The notes beneath the pieces were generated by a model that saw only the letters and a list, made by a program, of their open reading frames with translations, did no database searches and had not been told where the DNA came from. From positions 248,001-312,000 of the forward strand of contig JAWPHD010000228.1 in the NCBI GenBank assembly GCA_037043455.1: DNA of 64,000 nucleotides, read 5' to 3'. Positions 35,545 through 47,092 of this stretch are shown piece by piece (the stretch's first letter is position 1; each line of letters starts with the position of its first letter). Origin of the DNA: Cyrtodaria siliqua. Taxonomy: Eukaryota; Mollusca; Bivalvia; Adapedonta; Hiatellidae. Position numbers and translations under genes: made by a program.

Positions 35545-36357
35545 TTAAAGGGAATGTAGCGCCTCAGCCAAACCATCTTTATAATTGAGAGTTCTGAAAA
35601 AATTGAATAAAGGTGAAAGAATTATCAAAATCGGATAATAAACTAAGAAGATATGATCATTTGAACTTTCTGTTGAAACGGATATGGGAGTGGCCATTTT
35701 GAGAGCTATGACATCACGGTTCTAAATGACCATATATGGAATATTTATAAATATGAAAATTTACTGATTTATAGGGAAAAAGTGACAGCAACTGTATGAA
35801 AAATATGTAATACTTAGGCCTAATAAAAAAACGTGTGTTTCCGGTTTCCCGGCTTTATCACCGCCGACCCTAAACATTTTAGCGGATTTTTTTTATTTTT
35901 TTTTTATTCAAATGATAATTTTATTAGCCAGAGTTGTTAAGCATCTAATCTGGATTGCAAAGGTTATCAAAAAGTTGCCTTAGTACAAATATGGCATAAT
36001 ATATGCGAACAATAAATATAAAAAAAATATCTAAAAAAAAATTTTTCCTACCTACCTACTCTAACTTTTTAGGCCTTAATGGCAATACTGCTTTATATGA
36101 CCAGTAAAAAAAATCATTCATTTGCAGTGATTTTCTTCATTTTAAATGATATTTATCAATATTCCATATATGGTAATATGGAAACTATGACGTCATAGTT
36201 CTAAAAATGGCGGCTCCCATATTCGCATTTGTTAACCTTTAAATGGTCAATCTTTTTTGTTTATCATCCGATTTTGATAATTCTTTCACCTTTTTCCAGG
36301 TTTTTCAGAACTCTCAGTAACAGAGCTTGTTTGGCTGTGGCACTACATTTTCTTTAA
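35545..36357. mobile_element. TTAA-flanked foldback element with ~220-bp arms
   Basis: The left arm from 35549 (AGGGAATGTAGCG, CAGCCAAAC, GAGAGTTCTGAAAAA, GGTGAAAGAATTATCAAAAT) is mirrored by the right arm ending at 36353 with the same words in complement. TTAA lies at both outer edges (35545-35548, 36354-36357). Inner arms carry GGCCATTTT/GCCGCCATTTT, TATGACATCA/TATGACGTCA and CCATATATGGAATATT. A small TAGGCCT-bounded block (35815-36080) sits in the loop. The TTAA duplication suggests the piggyBac or a related superfamily. No transposase; non-autonomous. A relative lies at 52661-53206. Confidence 0.8.
35815..36080 (+). repeat. Nested TAGGCCT-bounded AT-rich block
   Basis: Starts TTAGGCCTAATAAAAAAA and ends CTTTTTAGGCCTTAA, inside the loop of the foldback. 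Internal text resembles the small element at 1385-1490. Boundaries and insertion are inferred; no empty site is available. Confidence 0.45.
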
Positions 36358-37640
36358 ATATTTCTTTCATCTCTTTCAGAGACAAAGGCATTATCGTGTG
36401 ATTGTTGTTCTGTCTGGACTTGTCAAGTTATTAGAGAAGACAGAGGGTAGCCTCAACGCAGATTTACTTCTGAAGCATGCAGGCGGAACTGGTCCAGGAA
36501 TCAAACACTTAATAAAATAACACTGCCTGAGGCTGTAAGCACTTCAGCAGAGTAAAAGTTTTTATTTAAAAAAGGAACCAAGCATTATGCATAAAAGCAG
36601 TCTAATAGCATTCAAAGTGTTCAAACATACGGTTCAAAGTTGACCAGCCAAATAAGCAAGAAAGTCAAACAAAAAAGTCTCAGTTCTGAAATGGCTGAGA
36701 CAAATATTGGAGTTATTATATAATATGTATGGTCTAAATTTTAATCGGCATGTACACTCATATATGCATTCACATGCCAGCTACTTATAATTCAGATATT
36801 ATTATGGATAACTGTAACCCTGGAAATAACGGCGACTTGAACATTTGCTTTGAAGTGCGGTGAAGGCAAAGTCAGTTGATAGAGTTGATAGATGACTACT
36901 TTGCTCAAATCACCCAGTAAATTGAGGCCTGAATTGGAAGGAGATTCTTTACATAGAAACCATAATGGATTAGTTAAAACTGCAATATAACAAAGAAAAA
37001 GTGATTGAAATTCATTGTTCTAGATGTAGAGTATTAGAGTGATGAGGATCCTGAGTTCTACTGCAGCAATGAAAATGGATGCTTAATTCTGAAACGAAAC
37101 CATTCTTACAATTATCGGGCTCGTGGCAGTTTTACGGATTGGACTTTATGGACCATGTTATTACCAAGTTTATTAACTATGGTAACTTTGGAGGCAAATA
37201 TATTTCTTTACGAATAAGTTGATTCAAAGTATTCAAGAGGAAAAACACACCTCCGTCGGAGTGAAAGAAACAAAAACAAACCGACCAATTAACTTCCATC
37301 TGTTGCATTCATTCTGTTTACTTATAACTGACTATTTTGAACCAGATTTGTGTATAGTTATATTTCATAAATTCTATAAATAAATTGTAGGAAAATTGGT
37401 AATTCGGGCTTGCATCATGGTAAGATTTTTTTTGTCGGCATCACTCTAGCACTTCCATTAGTATCTCAACCAAACTTGGTCAGTTTTAATATAAATGAAA
37501 GCTTAGTCACGTTTTAAAACCACCTTTGTGATATCTAGGAGTGAGATTTGGCCTTTAATATGATTTAGGAGACAAAATTACGGATATGTTTTTCTGTTTT
37601 ATTTAGTTGTATTTTATAAATCTTACATGTACATGATGTA
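36358..37640. other. Unique AT-rich sequence, nothing recognised
   Basis: About 1.3 kb with no tandem structure, no known repeat body and no reading frame of note. Confidence 0.5.
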
Positions 37641-38125
37641 AGTTAAAAGGACACACCGCAATCTTGGTGCTTTTTAACACTCCCCAAGTTCATGATGTGA
37701 CGATGTTGTTTGTTGACTTTTTCTTTGAAAAAGAAAGCTATAATTGTCATCACTTTGTCATAATCGTCGTCTGCGTCGGTTAAAGTTTTGTATGTAAGCT
37801 TGCATCTCCGAAACTACTTTACATAATGGATTGAAACTTTATACATGTATATGATGTCGTCTAACTAACGACATCATAGAGACAGGTTCTATAACTCATG
37901 CTTTTATTTTAATGTTATGGCCCCTTTTATGAGTTTATACTTGGACAATTTGGTTAAAGTTTTGTATGTAAGCTTTTATCTCGAAAACTATTTTATATAA
38001 TTTTTTAAACACGTACTCTGTATTAGGCATCATTAGACAACATCATAGAGCCAGGATCTAGACCTCTTGCTTTTATTTTAACAAAATTATGGCCCCTTTT
38101 ATACATACATGTACACACAATTGGT
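37641..38125 (+). repeat. Solo MITE end plus diverged ~185-bp tandem repeat ('AAAGTTTTGTATGTAAGC')
   Basis: 37643-37667 reads TTAAAAGGACACACCGCAAT, close to the terminal repeat of the element at 46218-46531 but with no partner. 37781-38125 holds two diverged units with GTTAAAGTTTTGTATGTAAG, CTTTTATTTTAA and ATTATGGCCCCTTTTAT. A dispersed repeat, not coding. Confidence 0.6.
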
Positions 38126-39157
38126 AAAAGTTTTGTTTATTCATAATTTTGATAGAGCATCATCAATAAAACTGACCAATCAGTGACCAGAAATAAGATC
38201 TACCTAATTCATTCTGGTAGGTAATTAGGTAGGTCTGGTAGGTGATAAACTCGGTCTTTATCCTTGATGTTCAACCAAGTTTACTTTTAAAATTAAGGTA
38301 TCTACAATGTGATTCTTTTAAAACCCTGCATATTTCATGCACATTCATGCAAACTGATTCAACATACATATCTTTCAAAATCAAAACCTTGAAAATTATC
38401 ATCTTTTTACTTGGTCAAATATTTTTATTTTACTATAGAACCTAAGGATAAAAACCAAGTAACACAAATTTGATCACCTACTGAAAATAAGATAAAATCT
38501 CAACATCTCTGCAATGAAAAATTATGAATAAGCTTGTCAACTTAGTCTTTTAAATTAAATGTTTTCATTATATCCTAAAATCCCCTGAAAAAATTCAATG
38601 ACACCACATTTTCATTTGAAGAACTCAGATACAAGTCCCATAATTCTGTTCAGCAATTAAGTAGAATTATGCCTTTCATCTGAGTTTCCCAATAAATAGA
38701 CAAGGCCTCGAAAGTTGAATGTCTGCACAGACGGGCGGTGCTTCTTGTTCTACATGTGCAGTATGTAACTTTTATATTTGCAAATCAAAATGGAAATAGT
38801 TTAAAGGAAATTGTTTATGCATTCTTGTAATGTATTATTAAATTGTATTTAATGATATGAAAGCAGATTTAAAGTCCATAATTAAAGCATAATATATTGA
38901 ACATAAATTCATATTATATTAAAGTAAAAAAAATATATCTTAAAGGAACATAGTGCAATCATTAAATATTTTTCGTTATTCAGTGGATTGTTGGAAATGT
39001 GGGTTTTGTGTCATTTTAGCACATGTTAGGCCGTTTATGAGTCTATTTTAAAATAAATAATTAAGGCTTTTGGTAGCGACAGCCCAGTCTCAGCAAAAAA
39101 CTTCTGTCCATTGGACATGGCGGAAAATACCCCTTAGTCAGCCCAAGTGTCAGGCCA
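38126..39157. other. Unique AT-rich sequence, nothing recognised
   Basis: Contains a short direct repeat around 38212-38250 (GGTAGGTAATTAGGTAGG) and no other feature I can support. Confidence 0.5.
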
Positions 39158-41058
39158 TTTTTAGCTCTACTGATCAGAGATCAGCAGAGCTTATGCCGTG
39201 GTGCGGCGTCCGTCGTCCGTCCGTCTGTCCGTCCGTTAACTTTTATTTGTAGCGACTACTCCTCTGAAACTACTGGATGGATATTCATAAAACTTTACAG
39301 AAATGTTGCCATGAAGTCTAGTTGATCCTAGCAAAAATTCATGTTGATGTGAAATCCAAGATGGCCGCCAAAGCTAAAAAAAAATTAAATACAAGTTTGT
39401 AGCGACTACTTCTTGAAAACTATAAGTGATACTGATATGGGACTTTTTCTAAAATGATCAGCATGACATGATGTTGGTCCTTGTCGAAAATCGTTTTGAT
39501 TTGACGTTAAACATGGCTGCCAGCGGCCATCTTTGTGTACATAGAGTTATATTATGAAAACTTGTAGCGACTACTCCTCTGAAACTACTTGACGGATTTT
39601 CATGAAGCTTCACAGGAATGTTGCTCTTGATGTCTAAATGATCCTAGCAAAAGTTCAGGTCGGACGGAAATTCAAGATGGCCGCCACGGCTAAAAATAAA
39701 TTTTCAAAATACAAGTTTGTAGCGACTACTTCTTGAAAACTATAAGTGATACTGATATGGGACTTTTTCTAAAATGATCAGCATGACATGATGTTGGTCC
39801 TTATCAAAAAGCGCTTTGATTCGACGTTAAACGTGGCTGCCAGCGGCCATCTTTGTTTACACAGAGTTATATAGTAAAAACTTGTAGCGACTACTCCTCT
39901 GAAACTACTTGGCGGATTTTCATGAAACTTTACAGGAATGTTGGTCTTAATGTCTAATTGATCCTAGCAAAATTTCAGATCGGCCAGAAATTCAAGATGG
40001 CTGCCACAGTTAAAAATAGATTTTTAAAAAATAAGTATGTAGCGACTACTTCTTGAAAACTATAAGTGATATTGATATGGGACTTTTTCTAAAATGATCA
40101 GCATGACATGATGGTTATCCGAGTCGAACATTATTTTGATTCGACATTTAACATGGCTGCCAGTGGCCATCTTTGTTTACATAGAGTTATATAATGAAAA
40201 CTTGTAGCGACTACTCCTCTGAAACTACTTGACGGATTTTCATGAAATTTCACAAAAATGTTGCTCTTGATGTCTAATTGATCCTAGCAAAATTTCAGGT
40301 CGGCCGGAAATTCAAGATGGCCGCCATGGCTAAAAATAGATTTTCATAATACAAGTTTGTAGCGACTACTTCTTGAAAACTATAAGTGATATTGATATGG
40401 GACTTTTTTTAAAATGATCAGCATGACATGATGGTTATCCGAGTCGAACATTATTTTGATTCGACATTAAACATGGCTGCCAGTGGCCATCTTTGTTTAC
40501 ATAGAGTTATATAATGAAAACTTGTAGCGACTACTCCTCTGAAACTACCTGACGGATTTTCATGAAACTTCACAGAAATGTTGCTCTTGATGTCTTATTG
40601 ATCCTAGCAAAATTTCAGGTCGGCCGGAAATTCAAGATGGCCGCCATGGCTAAAAATAGATTTTCAAAATGCAAGTTTGTAGCGACTACTTCTTGAAAAC
40701 TATAAGTGATATTGATATGGGACTTTTTCTAAAATGATCAGCATTACATGATGTTGGTCCTTGTCAAAAATCATTTTGATTAGATGTTAAACATGGCTGT
40801 CAGCGGCCATCTTTGTTTACATAGAGTTATATAATGAAAACTTGTAGCGACTACTCCTCTGAAACTACTTGACGGATTTTCATGAACTTCACAGGAATGT
40901 TGCTCTTGATGTCTAATTGATCCTAGCAAAATATCAGGTCGGCCGGAAATTCAAGATGGCCGCCACGGCTAAAAATAAATTTTCAAAAAACAAGTTTGTA
41001 GCGACTACTTCCTGAAATCAAAATCAATCAGTAGAGCTTCAAGGTCATTGACCTCTTG
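39158..41058 (-). repeat. Gamma-family element with six 320-bp units, interrupted at its head by a large insertion
   Basis: On + it begins TTTTTAGCTCTACTGATCAG (tail in minus sense). Units with TTGTAGCGACTACTCCTCTG start at about 39241, 39561, 39881, 40201, 40521 and 40841, exactly 320 bp apart. The body repeats GGCCATCTTTGTTTACATAG and AAGATGGCCGCCA. The head ends in TTGACCTCTTG at 41058 and resumes after the 5.86-kb insertion at 46916 with TGACCTCTTGTT. Head GCTCTACTGAT and tail ATCAGTAGAGC are exact complements in this copy. Confidence 0.9.
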
Positions 41059-41344
41059 TAGCCTAATAAATTGGCTCCTATGCAGTTTTTTTTTATTATT
41101 CTGACGTTCTATGTAACTGCATATACGCCTAATTTCCTTTGCAAAAAACCCGACTGGAAAAAACGCTCGAACACCCATGTGACTTTCGAACGAAATTGAG
41201 CAGCTTATCAGACTCCTGTGCGTAAACCATGATAATAATCTAACAAAATAATAAGTTATTTACCATTTACTTTCGGTTTTATTTTTTTCCGAAGCATATT
41301 TTACATAATATATCGGTTTTTCGTAGATCGCTATACATTCTCGA

Positions 41345-43413
41345 TTTTGCCATTATCAAATCTCGCTCTCGTTTTTCGCGAGATTTCGAGTTCGGGGTGT
41401 CCCAACACTAACTCTGTATAGTGAATATACAGTGTTTATTTGTTTTACACACATTTTAGAGCGTATCATGCAAAAATATCATGCGAGTGCTGTTTCTAGT
41501 TGTGTTAGTAATATAAACTGTCAGAATATTGACCTTTTCTGGGTAGAATGGCTTTTGTATTGCCATTATAATGATACCTTTAAACCGAAAGTAGGTAGAT
41601 GTGCGTTACTCAAAGATCAGATTCCTCGTGTTTCATAAATTATTTAAAGTAATTAACTTTACTTATTACACTTAATTATATTCCACAAGCGAATATGTAT
41701 CGCACAAGTATTTTACTGTTGATAATTATTATGGCATAGATAAAATAATTAACGGAACTCTGCAAAATATTTTTAATTTCATTCATAAATCATAGGACCT
41801 ACATATAGCCATGCCAAAAACAAGTAATTGAACAGTCGCTTATGTTCGGTTTTATTTGCATGTTGTTTATTGCAATCAAATGATAAAGGGTTTCTCCAAT
41901 AGTAATAATGCGATACCCCGTGGCTAATTGACTGTCCAAAGCAGGATGTTTGTTTAGATCAAAGAGGCCATAAATCACAAACACTGGCTGCGCGTGGCGT
42001 GTTGACATCAGATATATACTATAATTGTGTCATATTTTAATTTGTGCATACGGCGAGGGTAAAAAAATAACTTCAGCTAACTGTTTTAATTTTCAATTTT
42101 ATTTATAGTATGCATTTGTGAAACTAAACACATTACAAATAGATTACGTTCAGTAATTTGCAGTCGGATTTGTCAAATTTGTCAAATAAAAAAGAAGTCT
42201 GTTACATGCTTGTTTGTTATTTAAATCGAAATTATGTATTTCATGTCACATATTCCATCTGTCTTGCAGATAAACGAACTTTTAAATTAATTTAAGAAAC
42301 ACAATAATTATGATCTTCGAATAACGTAAGGAACATCGACAATATTAGGCTACCTACTTTTGGTTTCAAAATATCATCATAATTACAAATAAACACCACA
42401 TTTAACACCGGCAAATTCAATATCTGACAGCTCATATTAATAACATAACTACAAACAGCTTTTCCACGTTATACATAATACATGTATACATAAAATTGAA
42501 AATAAAAATAGTACACAATATATACTGTATATATATATGATGTCAACACACCACGGGTAGCCAGTGTTTGTGATTTATGGCCTCTTTGATCTAAACAAAC
42601 ATCCTGCTTTGGACAGCCAATTAGCCACGGGGTACCGCATTATTACTATTGGAGAAATCCTTTATCTTTTGATTGCAATAAACAACCTGCCATAAACTCA
42701 ACATTAGCAACTGTTCAATTAATTGTTTTTGGTATAGCTATATATCTATGTAGGTCCTATGATTTAAGAAATCTTATACTGTGGTAGGAATAACAATATA
42801 TTGCAGAGTCCTGTTAATTATTTTACATAATAATTGTCGTAACAATTACCAACAGTAAATGACTCTTTGCAATACATATTCGTTTGTGGAATATACTTTT
42901 ATGAACATTATTTAAAGAAGAATTTATATACTTATGTTAAGTAGTGAATTTAAAACTCAGCATGCACAGTATTGGACTCTCAAACTACTGGTAGAAAAGA
43001 TTAATAAGAACCGTTCCTGTTTACAAGAAAGTTATATATATAACTTCTTAAATGTAATTAAAATGCAGGGACTTACTTATTTAAGTATAATAACTAATTA
43101 CTTTAAATAATTCACGAAACGCGAGGAGTATGCTATTTGAGTAACCGTGGCGCACTTCTATATCTACTTTCAGTTTCAAGGTATCATTATAATGGCAATA
43201 AAAAAGCCATTTTACCCAGAAAAGGTCAATAGTCTGACAGTTTATATTACAAACACACCTAGAAACAGCACTCGCATTATATTTTTACATGATACGTTCT
43301 AAAATGTGTCTAAAACAAATAAACACTGTATATTCACTATACAGAGTTAGTGTTGAGACACCCCGAACTCGAAATCTCGCGAAAAACGAGAGCGAGATTT
43401 GATAATGGCAAAA
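41345..43413. repeat. Large inverted repeat (foldback) inside the 5.86-kb element
   Basis: The left arm (about 41345-42020) and right arm (about 42530-43413) are reverse complements with scattered differences. Examples: TTTGCCATTATCAAATCTCG / complement at 43391-43413, CCGAACTCGAAATCTCGCG near both outer ends, and GAGGCCATAAATCACAAACA / complement near 42570. The right arm carries about 130 bp of extra sequence (about 42955-43090). The spacer of about 510 bp is AT-rich. Small frames (41432-41638 +, 41799-42008 -) lie in the arms and are not conserved intact in the partner arm, so I call no gene. Confidence 0.85.
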
Positions 43414-43852
43414 GGGTGAATGTGTATTGACAATATATTGACAAGTGCGCGTTTCTCCCAACGTTGCATGCGCATGCGCATAAGTACACATTTTCCACTG
43501 TGGACAACGTGTCACGAAACTACGTTGTGTATAATGTACCTAGTATAAAGTTTTCAAGTCTTAGGTTAACAAACGGTAATGGGCGAAGGGTGCCGGGATA
43601 TTTATTATAAGGTACCCCTTTAGACATTCTCCTAAAAGAAAAATTAAAAGATCTCGCTTGTTTTATAGCCTGATCTGGGGGGAAAAAGCACCTAACCATA
43701 GACCTACTGTATGTCCATGACCTAACTTAAGCTTGTTTATTTTGTTTTGTTATGTTTATTTCATTTAGTGTGTAAGGGGTGGTGTGAGTTTACGGGTGGA
43801 TTCAGGGTGCGACCCACTAAAAAATCTGTAAAATATGGAAATTTATATTAAA
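43414..43852. other. Element interior without recognised features
   Basis: Contains GCATGCGCATGCGCA at about 43467 (alternating purine/pyrimidine, palindromic). Otherwise AT-rich and unassigned. Confidence 0.4.
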
Positions 43853-44250
43853 CAAGAGCTGTAGGAGAACAGCGCAGCTCGACTATTCAGAGAATAATAA
43901 ATGGTATAGCCAGTATATACCATCAGAAAACAAGGCTAAAACAATGTGATGGTGGGTTGGGGACGGGGGTGGAGGTGGGGTGGGTATAGAAACTCTGGCC
44001 GATATAAAAATTATTGTTAGAATCTCATAAAAATTATAGTAAAATTTGCGGCAGGGTGTGACATTTTATTTATTTTTATCAGTTTTAATCCAAAGTTGCT
44101 GTCATTTAAAACAAAATTGTGGTCGAAAGGCAACTCGGGGAGGGAGGGGATATCTGGCGATTTTTTTATTGTGGCCTCATTTCAGGTTGTTTTTTTATTG
44201 ATATTTCCTCTGTGTATCTGAATTTAATCTAAATTGCTTTATATGTAAAT
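43853..44250 (+). repeat. Epsilon-type head (ACAAGAGCTGT...)
   Basis: AACAAGAGCTGTAGGAGAAC then GCGCAGCTCGACTATT, a head of the same design as alpha to delta, followed by G-rich text. A complementary tail (expected AATAGTCGAGC) was not found in the window, so it is truncated or disrupted by minisatellite expansion. Confidence 0.55.
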
Positions 44251-45600
44251 GATTGCGTTCAAATTAAAATTTTAATATCCAATAATGGAAGATAAAATGA
44301 AAACAATTTCCCGCCCCCTGTCCTCCTTGTGAGGGGAGCCCATAAACCAATGGGGGGGGGGGGGGGGGGGGGGGGCAGGACGGGGGCGCATAATTGATAT
44401 ATGTATATGTAAAAAACAACAAAAAAAAACATTCGGGTGGTGGTGGGATGGTTGTGGGGCGAAACATATTGATAAACTGATAAAACAAAACAACACAGAT
44501 ATATGCAAAAACAAACAAAAAACAACAACATTCGGGTGGTAGTGATGATGGTGTGTTGGAATGGTTGGGTGTGGGGGGTAACAAAAATTGACCAAAACAA
44601 CACAGAAATATGTAAAAAAAAAAAGTTTCCAGTGTGGGTGGAGGTGGGGGGGTCGTAATGGGGGGGGGGGGGGGGGGGGCGTAATGGGGGGGGGGGGGGC
44701 AACATAGCTTTATGTGTAAGATTTGACCAAAACAACACAGAAATATGTAAAATATATATATAAATCGAGTTTCAATAGGGGCAGGCGGGGAGTGGGGGAG
44801 GGTAGAATTGACCAAAACGAGACAGAAATATGTAAAATAAATAAATAAAAATATCGAGTTTCGAGTGGAAATATAACATTTTTAAAAGAGCCGTAACTCC
44901 GCCGTTACTGGTCCGATCTGGTTGGTTTTCGAACTTGGCCAGAAGAGATAATAAAATTTACCAATGCAATACAGAAATATAAAAAATATATAGTTTAGAG
45001 TCGGGGGTGTGTGGGGGTGGGGGCGGGGTGGTAGGGGGTGCGGGGGCATAGCAATATGTGTAAGAATTGACCAAAACAACCAAGAAATATGAAGAAAAAA
45101 ATAGAGATTCGAGTCGGTGGGGCGTGGGGAGGAGGATGGTGGGGGCGGGGCAACATAGCTATATGTGTAAGAATTGACCAGATCAATACAGAAATATGAA
45201 GAAGAAAAAATAGTTGAGAGTCGGGGGGGGGGGGGCGGGGTGCCGAGGGGGTTGTGCGGGGACGCAGAATATATGTGTAAGAATTGACCAAAACAACACA
45301 GAAATATGTAAAAAAAAAAAATGAGTTTCGAGTGTGGGTGGGGGAGGCCCAGGGGTGTTGGAAGGCGGGCGCGGGGGTGGGGGCAACATAGCTACATTTG
45401 TAAGAATTGACCAAAACAACACAAAAATGTAAAAAACAAATTAAATGAGTTTCGAGTGGGGGGAGGGTGGAGAGTGGGGTGGGGGCAACAGCTATATGTG
45501 TAAAAATTGACCAAAACAACAGAAATATGTAAAAAAAAAAAAATGTGGGACGGGGAGAGGGGTGTGTGGCGGGGCGGGGAGGAGGGAGCCCATGCCCAAA
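44251..45600 (+). repeat. G-rich minisatellite, units of ~110-130 bp
   Basis: About ten diverged units combine AATTGACCAAAACAACACAG, AAATATGTAAAAAAAAA and GAGTTTCGAGTG with long G-runs (up to about 22 consecutive G near 44350, more near 44665 and 44685). A fragment of the GGCCATAACTCC body (CCGTAACTCCGCCGTTACTG) is embedded at about 44888-44940. Minus-strand proline-rich frames across here are G-run artefacts. Extensive G-quadruplex potential; tract lengths may be unreliable in an assembly. Confidence 0.85.
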
Positions 45601-46212
45601 TATGGGTGCAGTACAAATAAGATGCATAATGATATAAGATCCCAAACCAAAATTATAACTATATATACACCAGCTTACATCTGCCTTTATTGCACATTTT
45701 ATGGACCGTCACAATTTGGATTCCATGGGAGCCCAGAATTTGCGGAAGACAACATTACTTAAGCAACCCTTTACAACATACTATAAGGAAACCAATTCCC
45801 AAATTTAGTTGAGCTAGGATGGGACATTGTGCTTTATAAAAAGAAATCGTTGTGTGTTTGGTGGACCTGAACATGGTGATTTTGTTTACGAAAACAATAA
45901 CTGTCACTAGTATTCAAATCCCCCATCCACGCCCCAACCCCCACCCCCAGGGTTTATGGGATGACGAGTTGTCCTTTGTCAGTTGTCCGTCGTCCGCTAT
46001 CTTTTGCCTTGTGAACACTCTTGCAACTTCATTATTATTATTCGGATCTTTACCAAACTGCTGAATTTTCATATATTTTATATTCTCTTTTTATTACGAT
46101 TTAAGAATGAGGAAGAGTCTTGTAGAATAATAAACGACTAAAACAAGTAATTTTAACAATACTATAAATATAACAAATATATTACTTTTAAATCGGCATG
46201 AAATATGTGTAG
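45601..46212. repeat. Mostly unique AT-rich sequence with a minus-strand alpha-tail fragment
   Basis: 45955-46062 contains, in complement, GGACGACGGACAACTGACAA and CATCCCATAAACC, a degraded element tail on the minus strand with adjoining body. The rest shows nothing I can assign. Confidence 0.45.
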
Positions 46213-46213
46213 T

Positions 46214-46535
46214 TTAAAGGGACACATGGCAATCTTGAATTTTATTCAAACATTAAAATTTGCTCCTCAATTTACTTATCCTGCGTCATTTTGACTTTAA
46301 AACTGCTTGCATATAATTAAATAAAAAATTGAGATTTCAACTTTCTTCACTATTTTACCAAATTTTTAAATATATTACTGGTGCAATATTATAAAAATTT
46401 AGTAATATGCAAAAATAATTTGCTTTGAACTATTCTAACAATTAATATTAATGATTGAACAAATGCAAGTTAAGAGGAAAACTAACGGGACACCGTGAGT
46501 TTTTAAAAAATCAAGATTGCCGTGTGTCCCTTTAA
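46214..46535. mobile_element. TTAA-flanked MITE (AGGGACAC ends)
   Basis: TTAA at 46214-46217 and 46532-46535 encloses 314 bp whose ends are inverted repeats: AGGGACACATGGCAATCTTG on the left and, in complement, AGGGACACACGGCAATCTTG on the right. TTAA duplication and GGG-rich ends fit piggyBac-type MITEs. Related unpaired ends occur at 37643 and at 48287-48308. Confidence 0.8.
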
Positions 46536-46576
46536 ACACACTACACAATGTTTTACGATTGTAGCAATAAACGGTT

Positions 46577-46849
46577 CTATTCTATTCTATCGACGGTGCA
46601 TGGTAGGTTGCGTATGGTGAAGTAATATGCGCAAGGAACTCTGGGTAAGAATTTCAAACAAGATGGCGGTACCCTTCGATAATTCGGAAATGTGTCAATA
46701 TATTCGTGATAAATTTGGATAATCTGAGATATTTCATCGTGGCAGGTAAATTTTGAAACACCAATCGACTCAAAAAAAAGTTTAAAAGCTTGGAACCTTC
46801 CCAACAGATTCCGTTGGGAAAGTCCAGTCGTAAAATGTGCAATAATCAA
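46577..46849 (-). CDS. Uncharacterised 90-codon frame near the right end of the 5.86-kb element
   Basis: An open frame with 2-3 Cys-containing segments and no similarity I recognise. It overlaps, on the opposite strand, a CpG-containing segment with CAAGATGGCGG (YY1-like) at 46660-46670 and CTCTGGGTAAG. The + strand there could equally be a captured gene start: an ATG at 46664 opens a frame of about 19 codons that ends in a stop shortly before GGCAG/GTAAAT, a good splice-donor match at about 46741-46749. Either strand may derive from a captured host gene fragment; neither is supported as a functional gene. Confidence 0.2.
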   Translation of the reverse strand: MIIAHFTTGLSQRNLLGRFQAFKLFFESIGVSKFTCHDEISQIIQIYHEYIDTFPNYRRVPPSCLKFLPRVPCAYYFTIRNLPCTVDRIE

Positions 46850-46983
46850 TACACGTTGATGCTCGCCAATACGAAAAATTTCAAAAGAGCATTAAACGTG
46901 TATTTTAACACACTATGACCTCTTGTTATAATCTAAAACATAAAATAAATAACGTTTTATTGCTTGTAATTTAAAGCCGTGTT

Positions 46984-47092
46984 TAGGGCAGGTTCCCGGA
47001 TTCCTATGTATCCTTCCCCTCTCTCTGGGGCGGCTCTAAATAACCTATACTGTGTTGATGAGCCGTTAAACATCATTCAATTCAAGCCATAT
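46984..47092 (+). repeat. Non-LTR retroelement 3' end (solo)
   Basis: GGGCAGGTTCCCGGATTCC, GGGGCGGCTCTAAATAACC and GCCGTTAAACATCATTCAATTC match the last about 100 bp of the insertion at 48770-48986. The pentanucleotide-type tail (ATTCA)n is short here and no target duplication was identified. Confidence 0.6.

Larger units (their letters stand above)
41059..46915. mobile_element. Large 5.86-kb transposable element with 10-bp target duplication
   Basis: Flanked by TGACCTCTTG at 41049-41058 and 46916-46925; the interrupted gamma element is otherwise colinear with the intact copy at 32392-33340. The left end starts TAGCCTAATAAATTGG and the right end finishes TTTTAACACACTA. Both terminal segments (about 73 and 60 bp) reappear joined directly at 58044-58170 with a 9-bp duplication, which independently confirms the ends. 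Inside are a roughly 2-kb inverted repeat, G-rich minisatellites and a nested TTAA MITE. No transposase recognised. A 9-10 bp duplication is compatible with Mutator-like elements, among others; superfamily unresolved. Confidence 0.85.

Noticed and set aside
43285..43515. 76-codon minus frame at the outer end of the right inverted-repeat arm
   Set aside because: The frame is not preserved in the left arm, and no similarity is recognised.
44259..45645. Proline-rich minus-strand proteins up to 216 codons
   Set aside because: Produced by G-runs on the + strand in a minisatellite; overlapping frames all give proline-rich text.
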